A stretch of 64,000 nucleotides of DNA from Bacillota bacterium. GTDB lineage: Bacteria > Bacillota_I > Bacilli_A > Erysipelotrichales > Erysipelotrichaceae. The notes under the pieces were generated by a model. That model was not told the origin of the DNA and searched no databases. It saw nothing but the letters and a program-made list of their open reading frames with translations. This document shows, one piece after another, positions 24,143 through 31,810 of the stretch (position 1 is the first letter of the stretch; each line of letters begins with the position of its first letter). Location: the NCBI GenBank assembly GCA_023388995.1, contig JAEWFD010000042.1, positions 60,707 through 124,706 on the forward strand. The letters run 5' to 3'. The position numbers and the translations under genes were made by a program.

Positions 24143-25010
24143 AGCATAAACCGGCACTGAAAAAGGCCTGGGCAATTCGCCATGCGAAATAACGGTGGTA
24201 CTTTAAAGGAATGGGATCGGACATCGCATAGACTTGCAGATGTCCGCAAAAGCCGCCAAAGCCGAAGATGACGGACAGCAGCAAAAGTTTATGGACCTGC
24301 GGCAATGCAAGTTTGCAGACGGCAACAGCGCTGCTGGCAAAGTCTGTGATGCTTTGCAGCGGCAAATATAATTCTGCTGGCAGAAAATATGTTATAAAAC
24401 TTAATATCACGCTGGCAATCAGTATATAGCCTGCCATTTGATATAAACCGAAACCGGTGGTTTTGAGTGCATCCTGAAGACTCAAAAGCAGCGGTTTTTG
24501 CTTATGAATGGGCAGCGGCATATCATTGCCGCTTAAAAAACGGTAAAACAGCAATGCAGCAACAAGTTGAATGCCAAATAAAAGAAAGCCTAGATTGGTA
24601 TCTTGCAACAAGGTTCCGCAGGTTAGCACACAAAAAGAGATTGTTGGGGTATGGCATGTATACAGCAGACGCTGCGCGCTTGCCTGAGAGATTTTCTGCT
24701 GCAAATATGCTTCTTTGACAAGGATTGCATTGGCCGCAAAACCTAAGCATAGTCCGCTTAATAGATACGGAAGTTCGGATGGTGTTGCTTTACATAGAAG
24801 ATAGGCGGGTTTGCGCAGCCACTTTGCCAGATAGGCAAGAAGGCCCGTTTGTTCCATTACTTTCAAAAGAAACATCATAAAAAATAAGGATGGAATCAGA
24901 ACTTCAAAAAAAAGCTGGAGAACAGTATGGGAGGTCGTAAGCACCAAATTGCTTTGCCAGATGGAAAACCCGCATAAAAGGGCAAATAGAAGGAGTATCA
25001 ACTTGTTCAT
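24117..25010 (-). CDS. ylbJ: Sporulation integral membrane protein YlbJ
   Basis: 297 aa, at least eight hydrophobic segments with nucleoside-recognition (gate)-type repeats: FFEVLIPSLFFMMFLL near 30, GLCLGFAANAILVKE near 85, and VIFGFGGFCGHLQVYA near 250. YlbJ is required at stage II/III of sporulation in B. subtilis. It sits here in the conserved order after coaD but on the opposite strand, a local inversion compared with Bacillus. Its 3' end overlaps coaD by 26 bases. Confidence 0.88.
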   Translation of the reverse strand: MNKLILLLFALLCGFSIWQSNLVLTTSHTVLQLFFEVLIPSLFFMMFLLKVMEQTGLLAYLAKWLRKPAYLLCKATPSELPYLLSGLCLGFAANAILVKEAYLQQKISQASAQRLLYTCHTPTISFCVLTCGTLLQDTNLGFLLFGIQLVAALLFYRFLSGNDMPLPIHKQKPLLLSLQDALKTTGFGLYQMAGYILIASVILSFITYFLPAELYLPLQSITDFASSAVAVCKLALPQVHKLLLLSVIFGFGGFCGHLQVYAMSDPIPLKYHRYFAWRIAQAFFSAGLCFIYISLQV

Positions 25011-25118
25011 TCCATCACCTCATAAAACCTTATGCCAGACTTTTGCGATTCAGACTAGTTGAACACATAGACACGAAATTACGCTTAACATATGTATAAT
25101 TGAAAGGAGGAGAAATCT

Positions 25119-25580
25119 ATGTACTTTAATCCGAATATGTTTAATGAAAGAGGGTATGGCTGCGGATGCTGTGGAGAAACACCATGCAATCCTTGCGTAC
25201 TGCCTGGATGTCCACCAAAACCTCATTGCGCCCCTAATATTCAGCCAAATCCAGTGATTATGCCGACTAGGGAACAAGTGAGTCATCGTCAAGTTGCCCA
25301 TGAACAACCTATCATAACTCCAATTGACAACAGAACGGTTACACATCATGTCTTCACCCCTCGTTATTACGTAACGAATTCATTCAGCCAAGAAGATGTC
25401 ATTGAAGCGAATCCATTTGCCAGTGGTGCAGCCCCTACATTGCCATTCACACCTATGACCCCATCGTTCCAAATGGGTCCTATGACACAAACACAAAACC
25501 AATTCTTACAAAATGCGAATACAAACACCAATACAAATAATGCGCAACTTACCAACATTATCAATCGTAATGTATTCTAA
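25119..25580 (+). CDS. cotD: CotD-like spore coat protein
   Basis: 153 aa, low complexity. N-terminal Cys/Pro/Gly-rich segment (GYGCGCCGETPCNPC, GCPPKPHC), then VIMPTREQVSHRQVAHEQPIITPIDNR and THHVFTPRYY, the PxxH-type core of CotD coat proteins, and an Asn/Thr-rich tail. SD AAAGGAGGAG is 8 bases from the ATG. Likely expressed from a mother-cell sigma factor and assembled into the inner coat; no sigma-K promoter was confidently read. It follows ylbJ divergently. Confidence 0.75.
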   Translation: MYFNPNMFNERGYGCGCCGETPCNPCVLPGCPPKPHCAPNIQPNPVIMPTREQVSHRQVAHEQPIITPIDNRTVTHHVFTPRYYVTNSFSQEDVIEANPFASGAAPTLPFTPMTPSFQMGPMTQTQNQFLQNANTNTNTNNAQLTNIINRNVF

Positions 25581-25611
25581 TTCCAAGTAACTCTTAGACA
25601 TGCAAAGACAA

Positions 25612-25648
25612 AGAAAGATAGAGTCAGCAAAATGCTTCTATCTTTTTT
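25612..25648 (+). terminator. Terminator after the coat gene
   Basis: AAAGATAG (25614-25621) pairs with CTATCTTT (25638-25645), with inner AGCA/TGCT pairing and a run of Ts. Confidence 0.85.
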
Positions 25649-25652
25649 TATG

Positions 25653-26041
25653 TTGTAAAATTTTACCCTCTACACAACTCCTTACAATGCTGAGTATGAT
25701 AAAAAATTGCATGGTAAAAATAGCTTAAAAAGAAATCTAGGCATAGTGATTTATATTTAATCTATCAAAAAATATCTTGATGCATTTCATGAATCATACT
25801 GCTTCTAACATCTGCCGACATGAAGAGTTGAAAAATTTGAAACTTGCTCGATTATTGCCTGGATAATCCAGTATATTGCAAAAATATAATTCAATTTCAT
25901 TTTGTTATAATGGATAATACCTTAGTCTGTCACAGATAGACTTCTTAGCAAATCGTATGCATAAATCAACTAATAATCAAAGTTCTATTGCTATAAAAAA
26001 ATAGGACAGGTATCATAGTAGTAGAATAAAGAGGATGTAGT
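25653..26041. other. AT-rich intergenic region
   Basis: About 390 bases with no frame of note. TTGTTATAATGG (TATAAT 25906-25911) could be a promoter for the CDP-alcohol phosphotransferase gene, although 130 bases from its ATG. A short GTCTGTCACAGATAGAC imperfect palindrome lies near 25926-25942. Confidence 0.5.
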
Positions 26042-26614
26042 ATGAAAAATGTTTCTATGAAACACTTACCGAACAGTATTTCTTTTCTCAGAATAATAGC
26101 CGCAATTGCTTTGTTGTTTCTGGTTACGAATCAAACGGCATTTATCGCATGCTACTTCTTGTGCGGCATCAGTGACTTGCTGGATGGATATATTGCTCGC
26201 CGTTTCCGCTTGGAGTCAAGACTTGGCGAGCAGCTCGATACGTTAGGAGATACTGTTTTCTGTTTCGTGATCCTCTATCTTCTGCTTGTCCATACCGCTA
26301 TCATGAAAGAATCATGGTTTTTGCTGGCAGTAGGAATTGTCTTGATTATAAGGATCGTGAATCTAGTTATCACGCGATGGAAATTTCAGACTTGGGGTAT
26401 CTTGCATACGCTTGGGAATAAAGCAGCAGGGATTTCGTTGTACTTGTATGTGCCGATACTTGTGATTCATACTGCATCTTCTTTGCTGCCGGGTATTATC
26501 TTATTTTTGATTGCTTGTGCATCTGCCATAGAAGAAACAGCAATTCTGCTCACATCTAAAAAATATGATGCAAATCGAAAGAGTGTATTTATCGTTGCAA
26601 AAGAGCAATTTTAG
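26042..26614 (+). CDS. CDP-alcohol phosphatidyltransferase family protein
   Basis: 190 aa, about five membrane segments. The family motif D-G-x2-A-R-x8-G-x3-D-x3-D is complete: DGYIARRFRLESRLGEQLD near 42-60, ending LGD. These enzymes move a phosphate-containing headgroup from a CDP-alcohol, for example to make phosphatidylglycerophosphate or archaetidyl/inositol lipids. The exact acceptor cannot be told from sequence, and the protein diverges from PgsA. SD GAGGATG precedes the ATG. It is followed by VanW-family gene 12 bases later, suggesting a two-gene envelope operon. Confidence 0.85.
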   Translation: MKNVSMKHLPNSISFLRIIAAIALLFLVTNQTAFIACYFLCGISDLLDGYIARRFRLESRLGEQLDTLGDTVFCFVILYLLLVHTAIMKESWFLLAVGIVLIIRIVNLVITRWKFQTWGILHTLGNKAAGISLYLYVPILVIHTASSLLPGIILFLIACASAIEETAILLTSKKYDANRKSVFIVAKEQF

Positions 26615-26625
26615 GGGGATAGACA

Positions 26626-27447
26626 ATGCGTAAACGAAGATTATTTTGTGAGATTTCACCTGTAACATATCGCATATCGCAGTTTAAATGCCGATTAGAA
26701 AGGCACTTGCGCAATTTACTTTCGAGCAGGCAGTTTGCAACGCAAAAAAGCAATCAGCCTTTACCGTTTTGCATCTATTCGCATAACTCATTGATGCGCA
26801 GAAAGCTAGGCAATGTGGATTTGCAGCTGCAAGAGAACAAGGTGGTAAATTTAGGTATATCAGCACCGCAGGTATCCGGCATTCTCATAAAACCGCAAGA
26901 AATTTTCTCATTCTGGCACTTGGTAGGAAGTTGTTCCAAGAACAAAGGATATCAAGAAGGACTGACCATCAGCAATGGCAACGTTGCGAGCGGAACCGGG
27001 GGCGGGATGTGCCAGTTCACAAACTTAATCCATTGGCTTGTTTTGCATACACCTTTAGATATTGTTGAACACCATCATCACGATGAATATGACTTGTTTC
27101 CTGACTATGGCAGGCAAATCCCTTTTGGTACGGGTACGTCCATTATGTATAACTATTTAGACTATCGCTTTCAAAACAATACCGATCAAGTTTATCAGCT
27201 GATCGTGTATACCAATGATGAGTATTTATGCGGAGAAATACGTACAACAAAGCCTCTTTCCATAAAATACCATATGAAAGCCGAAGACGAGAAATTCATT
27301 GCAAACGAAGGTATTGTCTATCGAACAGGAAAGGTGTTTCGCGAGTGTATTGATAAAGAAACAGGTATCTTGCTGGAACGAGAACTGATTAAGACCAATT
27401 ATGCGAAAGTGATGTATGATACAGCGAATTTGCTTGTTGAGGCTTAA
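26626..27447 (+). CDS. VanW family protein
   Basis: 273 aa. Contains GILIKPQEIFSFWHLVGS, GLTISNGNVASGTGGGMCQFTNLIHWL, and HHHHDEYDLFPDYGRQIPFGTGTS, the VanW core. VanW proteins occur in some vanB-type clusters but are common in Firmicutes as housekeeping envelope proteins of unknown function, and no van genes are nearby here. No signal peptide is seen. It shares an operon with the CDP-alcohol phosphotransferase. SD GGGGGAT is 8 bases from the ATG. Confidence 0.85.
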   Translation: MRKRRLFCEISPVTYRISQFKCRLERHLRNLLSSRQFATQKSNQPLPFCIYSHNSLMRRKLGNVDLQLQENKVVNLGISAPQVSGILIKPQEIFSFWHLVGSCSKNKGYQEGLTISNGNVASGTGGGMCQFTNLIHWLVLHTPLDIVEHHHHDEYDLFPDYGRQIPFGTGTSIMYNYLDYRFQNNTDQVYQLIVYTNDEYLCGEIRTTKPLSIKYHMKAEDEKFIANEGIVYRTGKVFRECIDKETGILLERELIKTNYAKVMYDTANLLVEA

Positions 27448-27462
27448 TGAAAGACATGACAG

Positions 27463-27503
27463 AAAACAAGGTGTTTAGACTTATGGTCCAGACACCTTGT
27501 TTT
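27463..27503. terminator. Bidirectional terminator
   Basis: AAAACAAGGTGT (27463-27474) pairs with ACACCTTGTTTT (27492-27503), a perfect 12-base stem between converging vanW and rqcH. Confidence 0.9.
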
Positions 27504-27520
27504 AGTTTTGCTTGCTCTTG

Positions 27521-29161
27521 TTATTTTTCTTTGGCATAGCCCTGAATTGCTTTTTCATCCGGATCAATATAGATCGTTTTATAGCTCGACAATGCTACCA
27601 AGCCTAGATTGCTGCCTGGTATTTTCTTCAGGTCCTTGACCAGGGCATAATTGACAGGAACGCTGGAAGATTGCTTCCCTTGGGAGTAGTAAGCAGCTAA
27701 ATTGGCAGCAGCGCGAATGATTGGCTCCGTTAATTCCTCAGCATCCACAACGACATGAGCACCATGCAAATCCTTGGCATGGAACCATGTATGATGTTTC
27801 TTAGCCAGTTTCCAAGTGATATAGTCATTTTGCATGTTGTTTTTACCCACATAAATCGTAGCCTGTTCGACATGGTAGGTGCTGTATGCCGGCACTGTTT
27901 CTTTCTTTTTTCTAACCTTGCTGACAAGTTGTTTCAAGTATCCCTTATTTGCCAGTTCCTGGCGGATTTCCTTGGCAGCTTGGAAGTCAGCAAGATCAAG
28001 TTGTGTTTCGATCAGTTCGAAGTAGGCAATCTCTGCTTCGGTTTTCTGAATTTGGTCAGATACAATTTCCAAGGCATTTCTGCCTTTGGTATATTTTTGA
28101 AAACACTTCTTCGCATTGTGCCGCGCATCCAGCTTGGGATCAAGCGGAATGACAACTTCCTGATCATCTTCAAAAGATGGCAGTGTCGCTTGCTTGCTGC
28201 CCTTTTCGATCGTATGCGCATAGGTATAAAGCAGTTCGCCATAGATTCGCCACTTGTCAGAATGCGTGGCTTCTTCCAGCGTACTTTGCAGTTTAACGAC
28301 TTTGGAACGATTGCGTGACAGTTCTTTGCGGACAAATTTATATAAGTCGCCGGTTTGCTGGCGGATGCGATCACGTTCTTCCTTATGGTAAAACAGCAAG
28401 TCGAACCCTTCCATTAAAGGAATCGCTTCCGCATCTGTTTTCAGATGGGTGAGCGGAATGCAATGGTATTCAATCATGGCAGGAAGATGATGCAAGTACA
28501 TCGTTTCGGACTGCAGAATTTCTTCCATCACGTGCTGGAAGGTTTGCCCGTTGGCGAGTCGATATTCTGCCTCAATGCCCAGCAACGGAGAAAAGCCGTG
28601 AAATTGTTTCACCAGGCTCATATTCGGATCTACCTCAACGATAACGCGAGGATCTTTCTTATCGTGTTTTTCAACTTCCGTATAGCGTGCTCCGGGCTGA
28701 ATGATCCGCTTGGTGTTTTCATAGGGCGGAATTCGTTTCAGAGCATCCATAATTTTATTTTGCTCGTCACAAAGAATGACATTGGCATACTTGCCCATCA
28801 ATTCCACATACAGCTGATATTGAATGCGATCGCCAATCTCGTTGTAGCTGCTGATCTCCATGACAAAAACGCGGTCTAATCCTTCCTGACGGAAGACGTT
28901 GATATATCCGCCCTCTAAATGCTTGCGTAGCAGCATCGTGAAATTACCCGGAATTTCAGGAGTCGGATAACTGCGATTGGTAATGTTCATGCGTGCATAC
29001 AGCGGATGCGTAGATATCATCAATTTGAAATTCTGACCATTGCCACGGCAATGAAACAATAACTCCGTATCGCTTACCAAATATATTTTATTTATCTTAC
29101 AAGGCAAAAACGGCTGTATTTGCTTATTGATCTGATAAAGGAATAATCCATCTAATCCCAT
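27521..29161 (-). CDS. rqcH: Ribosome quality-control factor RqcH (NFACT family)
   Basis: 546 aa. NFACT-N domain at the start (MGLDGLFLYQINKQIQP, ISTHPLYARMNITNRSYPTP), the DR motif (GLDRVFVMEI), a charged middle region with coiled-coil character (RKELSRNRSKVVKLQSTLEEA, ELIETQLDLADFQAAKEI), and an NFACT-R domain (DYITWKLAKKHHTWFHAKDLHGAHVVV). RqcH binds stalled 50S-peptidyl-tRNA and adds alanine tails, marking the chain for degradation. Older annotations call it fibronectin-binding protein A. The ATG 29161 is chosen over the upstream 29179 because it starts the family's conserved MxxDG motif; the SD (GTGGTGG) is weak. Confidence 0.93.
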   Translation of the reverse strand: MGLDGLFLYQINKQIQPFLPCKINKIYLVSDTELLFHCRGNGQNFKLMISTHPLYARMNITNRSYPTPEIPGNFTMLLRKHLEGGYINVFRQEGLDRVFVMEISSYNEIGDRIQYQLYVELMGKYANVILCDEQNKIMDALKRIPPYENTKRIIQPGARYTEVEKHDKKDPRVIVEVDPNMSLVKQFHGFSPLLGIEAEYRLANGQTFQHVMEEILQSETMYLHHLPAMIEYHCIPLTHLKTDAEAIPLMEGFDLLFYHKEERDRIRQQTGDLYKFVRKELSRNRSKVVKLQSTLEEATHSDKWRIYGELLYTYAHTIEKGSKQATLPSFEDDQEVVIPLDPKLDARHNAKKCFQKYTKGRNALEIVSDQIQKTEAEIAYFELIETQLDLADFQAAKEIRQELANKGYLKQLVSKVRKKKETVPAYSTYHVEQATIYVGKNNMQNDYITWKLAKKHHTWFHAKDLHGAHVVVDAEELTEPIIRAAANLAAYYSQGKQSSSVPVNYALVKDLKKIPGSNLGLVALSSYKTIYIDPDEKAIQGYAKEK

Positions 29162-29210
29162 CGTACCACCACTTTCCATTTATTATGATACCATAAATGA
29201 CTGCTTTTCG

Positions 29211-29906
29211 TTACTTTGTTTTCAGTGCTTCCTTTGCTGCTGCAACAGCATGCAGATAGGCTGTATCAAACAGCGGGAAAGAAACATCATCCTGGTTCAC
29301 CAGAAGCCCGATTTCGGTGCAGCCGAGAATGGCTGCCTGTGATCCTTGTTCCTGCAGTTCCTTCATGACTTCAATATAGAATTGTTTAGACTCTTCTCTG
29401 ATAATGCCGGAGCATAATTCCGCAAAAATAATCGTATGGATTTTCTTTCGCTGCTCTGCACTCGGGAGCATGACTGTTAATCCTGCTTGTTCCAGCCGTT
29501 CACGGTAAAAGGTTCCTTCCATGGTATAAGATGTTCCCAGCAACGAAACCGTTGCAATGTTCTGCTTAACCAATGCCTCTGCAGCAATATCCGCAATATG
29601 CAGAAACGGAAGGCTGCAATGCTGCTGGATCTGGTCAATCACGCGATGCATTGTATTCGTGCAAATAAGAATGAAATCCGCACCTGCCAGTTCCAGTGCA
29701 TGAGCTGCTTTTCCCAGTATTTCAGCGCAGGCATCCCAATTGCCTTGCCGTTGCAATTCTTCAATTTCCTGAAAATCGACACTGTAAAGAATAATCTTGC
29801 CGCTATGCAAACTGCCTAATTGTTCTTTGATGGTTTCATTGATTATTTTATAATAGGAACTTGTGCTCTCCCAGCTCATTCCGCCAAGTAATCCAATTGT
29901 CTTCAT
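29211..29906 (-). CDS. Aspartate/glutamate racemase family protein
   Basis: 231 aa. IGLLGGMSWESTSSYYKIIN at the N-terminus and the two catalytic cysteine motifs ICTNTMH (near 80) and GCTEIGLL (near 190) match the Asp/Glu racemase (RacD/YgeA) family, which moves the alpha proton between the two cysteines. Which D-amino acid it makes is not readable. Single gene divergent from gmk; its promoter must lie in the same 160-base region as the gmk promoter. Confidence 0.88.
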   Translation of the reverse strand: MKTIGLLGGMSWESTSSYYKIINETIKEQLGSLHSGKIILYSVDFQEIEELQRQGNWDACAEILGKAAHALELAGADFILICTNTMHRVIDQIQQHCSLPFLHIADIAAEALVKQNIATVSLLGTSYTMEGTFYRERLEQAGLTVMLPSAEQRKKIHTIIFAELCSGIIREESKQFYIEVMKELQEQGSQAAILGCTEIGLLVNQDDVSFPLFDTAYLHAVAAAKEALKTK

Positions 29907-30013
29907 ATCTATACCTTCTTTCCATATGGGTAGTATACCATGGTTTTTATTTTGCAGCGTCTGACGGTTTTATTTTTTTGCTGCTAAAATCTTTTCTTTT
30001 CGCCTTCGTATCA

Positions 30014-30042
30014 TTGACTTTGCTTGCTTTCTTCTATACAAT
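30014..30042 (+). promoter_or_regulatory. Promoter of gmk
   Basis: TTGACT (30014-30019), 17-base spacer, TACAAT (30037-30042); start near 30049, about 22 bases before the ATG. Confidence 0.8.
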
Positions 30043-30070
30043 AAAGAGCATTATAAAGGTGGACAAGCAG

Positions 30071-30637
30071 ATGAAAAAGGGATTACTCATTGTATTAAGC
30101 GGACCGAGCGGTGTCGGTAAAGGAACTGTTCGGCAATACTTCATGAATGATGCTTCATTGAACTTAGCGTATTCCATTTCTATGACAACCCGTCCCATGC
30201 GTGAGGGTGAAGTTCATGGCAGAGACTACTTCTTTGTAAGTGAAGAAGAATTCCAAACTGCGATTGCCAAACAAGATTTGCTGGAGTATGCGCAATTTGT
30301 CGGCAACTATTATGGTACACCTTTTTCTTATGTGGAAAAACTTCGCAATGAAGGGAAAAACGTCTTGCTTGAAATTGAAGTGCAAGGCATGATCCAAATC
30401 AAAGAGAAGTGCAGTGATGCGCTGACTATATTCATTATCCCGCCGACTATGGAAGAACTGGAACGCCGCATTCGCGGACGTCGCAGCGAGCCGGAAGAAG
30501 TAATCCAAAAACGGTTAGGGAAAGCTGAAAATGAAATGAAGCTGGTGCATGAGTATGAGTATGTTGTCTGCAATGATACGCCTCAGCATGCTGCTGCCCA
30601 AATTACGGAAATAATTCATAAACACATTGAGAATTAG
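30071..30637 (+). CDS. gmk: Guanylate kinase
   Basis: 188 aa. P-loop SGPSGVGKGTV near 10-20, GMP-binding SMTTRPMREGEVHGRDYFFVS near 35-55, and LLEIEVQGMIQIK; the C-terminal lid region has RIRGRRSEPEEVIQKRL. It phosphorylates GMP to GDP. ATG 30071 is 8 bases after AAAGGTGG and follows a strong promoter, so the much longer upstream frame is not coding. In Bacillus gmk is followed by rpoZ and coaBC before priA; here a toxin-antitoxin pair lies there instead. Confidence 0.96.
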   Translation: MKKGLLIVLSGPSGVGKGTVRQYFMNDASLNLAYSISMTTRPMREGEVHGRDYFFVSEEEFQTAIAKQDLLEYAQFVGNYYGTPFSYVEKLRNEGKNVLLEIEVQGMIQIKEKCSDALTIFIIPPTMEELERRIRGRRSEPEEVIQKRLGKAENEMKLVHEYEYVVCNDTPQHAAAQITEIIHKHIEN

Positions 30638-30658
30638 GAAGGCTGCGGCTTTCCTTTT
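30636..30658 (+). terminator. Terminator of gmk
   Basis: AGGAAGGC (30636-30643) pairs with GCTTTCCT (30648-30655, one G-T), then TTTT; overlaps the gmk stop codon. Confidence 0.75.
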
Positions 30659-30922
30659 ATATTTGGCGCAGGTAGTTGCATAAGCAATGTGCTTTCATTT
30701 GATAATAAGTAGTGATATGCATAACGTAATGAAGTAAAGCACGGCTCCGTATTAGCAAATAATGTACCTAAAACGGGTAAGATAATAATTGATTGTATTT
30801 AGTGTTTATTTTTTAGGAAATTTCGTTATTTTAACTGTAGAATGGAATGTTTGGATAAAAGCATTTAAGTGAATAGTAAGTTAGAAACGAAAATGGAGAT
30901 AAGTATGGAGCAATTTGTTTTT

Positions 30923-30946
30923 TTAGCATAATTGTGCTAATATAAT
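30923..30946 (+). promoter_or_regulatory. Autoregulatory operator/promoter of the toxin-antitoxin operon
   Basis: TTAGCA-TAATTG-TGCTAA (30923-30940) is a near-perfect 18-base palindrome directly abutting TATAAT (30941-30946). The antitoxin, alone or with the toxin, probably binds here. If this hexamer is the -10, transcription would start inside the SD (GGAGG), so a promoter slightly further upstream, also under the palindrome, is possible. Confidence 0.6.
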
Positions 30947-30961
30947 GTTGGAGGTAATGAT

Positions 30962-31222
30962 ATGAAAATGATAAGGCCAGTCTCAGACTTGAGAAATAAT
31001 TTTGCGGAAATTTCAAGAATTGTACAGGAAACGTCACAACCGGTGTTTTTGACTAAAAATGGCTATGGCAGCATGGTAGTGTTGAGTATGGAAGCATATG
31101 AAAACATGCAGTTTGATAGTGAAGTTTATGTTAAGTTAAAAGTTGCAGAGCAGGAATTAAAAGCTGGCAAAAAGCGATATTCTCCGGAAGAAGTTTTAAA
31201 AGCAATGAAAGATGCTATTTAG
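30962..31222 (+). CDS. Antitoxin, Phd/YefM family
   Basis: 86 aa. The N-terminal DNA-binding fold MIRPVSDLRNNFAEISRIVQE, then QPVFLTKNGYGSMVVLSMEAYE, is the Phd/YefM signature; the C-terminal helical tail (VAEQELKAGKKRYSPEEVL) is the part that masks a RelE-type toxin. SD GGAGGT precedes the ATG. It lies 8 bases before the toxin gene, the usual antitoxin-first order. It should both neutralise the toxin and repress the operon through the palindrome upstream. Confidence 0.9.
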   Translation: MKMIRPVSDLRNNFAEISRIVQETSQPVFLTKNGYGSMVVLSMEAYENMQFDSEVYVKLKVAEQELKAGKKRYSPEEVLKAMKDAI

Positions 31223-31230
31223 GTGATGAA

Positions 31231-31542
31231 ATGTACCAAATTGAATTTCTGTCTGTTGCACAGCAAGATTTGGTTGATATTGTAGGCTATATAAGCCGTG
31301 ATCTTTCTAACCCGGAAGCGGCTGAGAAATTGATTGAAAGAATATCTAAAGCAGTTGATTCTTTAAAAACTTTTCCTTATGCAAACGCTGTTTACAATCC
31401 AGCTGGGCAATTGGAATTGGAGTATCGGCGCATAATGGTGGGTAAATATGTTTTATTTTATAGTGTTCATGAATTAGACAAGCTTGTTGTCATAACACGG
31501 GTTGTATATAATGGGCAGAAATACGATAAATTACTTGGTTAA
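31231..31542 (+). CDS. RelE/ParE-family toxin
   Basis: 103 aa. YQIEFLSVAQQDLVDIVGYISRDLSNPEAAEKLIERI followed by LKTFPYANAVYNP, YRRIMVGKYVLFYSV and VVITRVVYNGQKYDKLL fits the RelE/ParE superfamily; the conserved Arg in YRRIMV and the C-terminal Tyr-rich motif (VYNGQKYDK) are those used by RelE-type mRNA interferases. Whether it acts on ribosomal mRNA (RelE) or on gyrase (ParE) cannot be settled by eye. It follows its antitoxin and a strong terminator closes the two-gene operon. Confidence 0.88.
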   Translation: MYQIEFLSVAQQDLVDIVGYISRDLSNPEAAEKLIERISKAVDSLKTFPYANAVYNPAGQLELEYRRIMVGKYVLFYSVHELDKLVVITRVVYNGQKYDKLLG

Positions 31543-31664
31543 TTTAGTGGATGATAAAATGAGTCAACGATTTCTCATGAAAAAAAATTTTTATCGTAAA
31601 TATTTACATTCGATATCGAAGGAAATAAGTTTGATTGGCCGTTTATTTTGAAATAGCAGATCAG

Positions 31665-31711
31665 ATAGCGGGAGAGATGCTGTATTACAGTATTATCTCC
31701 TGCTATTTTTG
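31665..31711 (+). terminator. Terminator of the toxin-antitoxin operon
   Basis: ATAGCGGGAGA (31665-31675) pairs with TCTCCTGCTAT (31696-31706), eleven pairs with one G-T, then T-rich sequence. Confidence 0.8.
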
Positions 31712-31810
31712 TCTTTTTACTATATTTGCCGTTCCATAGAGCCGCTATTCTTTTTTGTTTTTGTGTCATAACTATGATACAATAACAAGAAAAAAAGGAG
31801 GACGAATACG

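Noticed and set aside
26626..27447. Vancomycin-resistance gene
   Set aside because: VanW alone is common in sensitive Firmicutes; no vanH, A, B, X, R or S genes are in the window.
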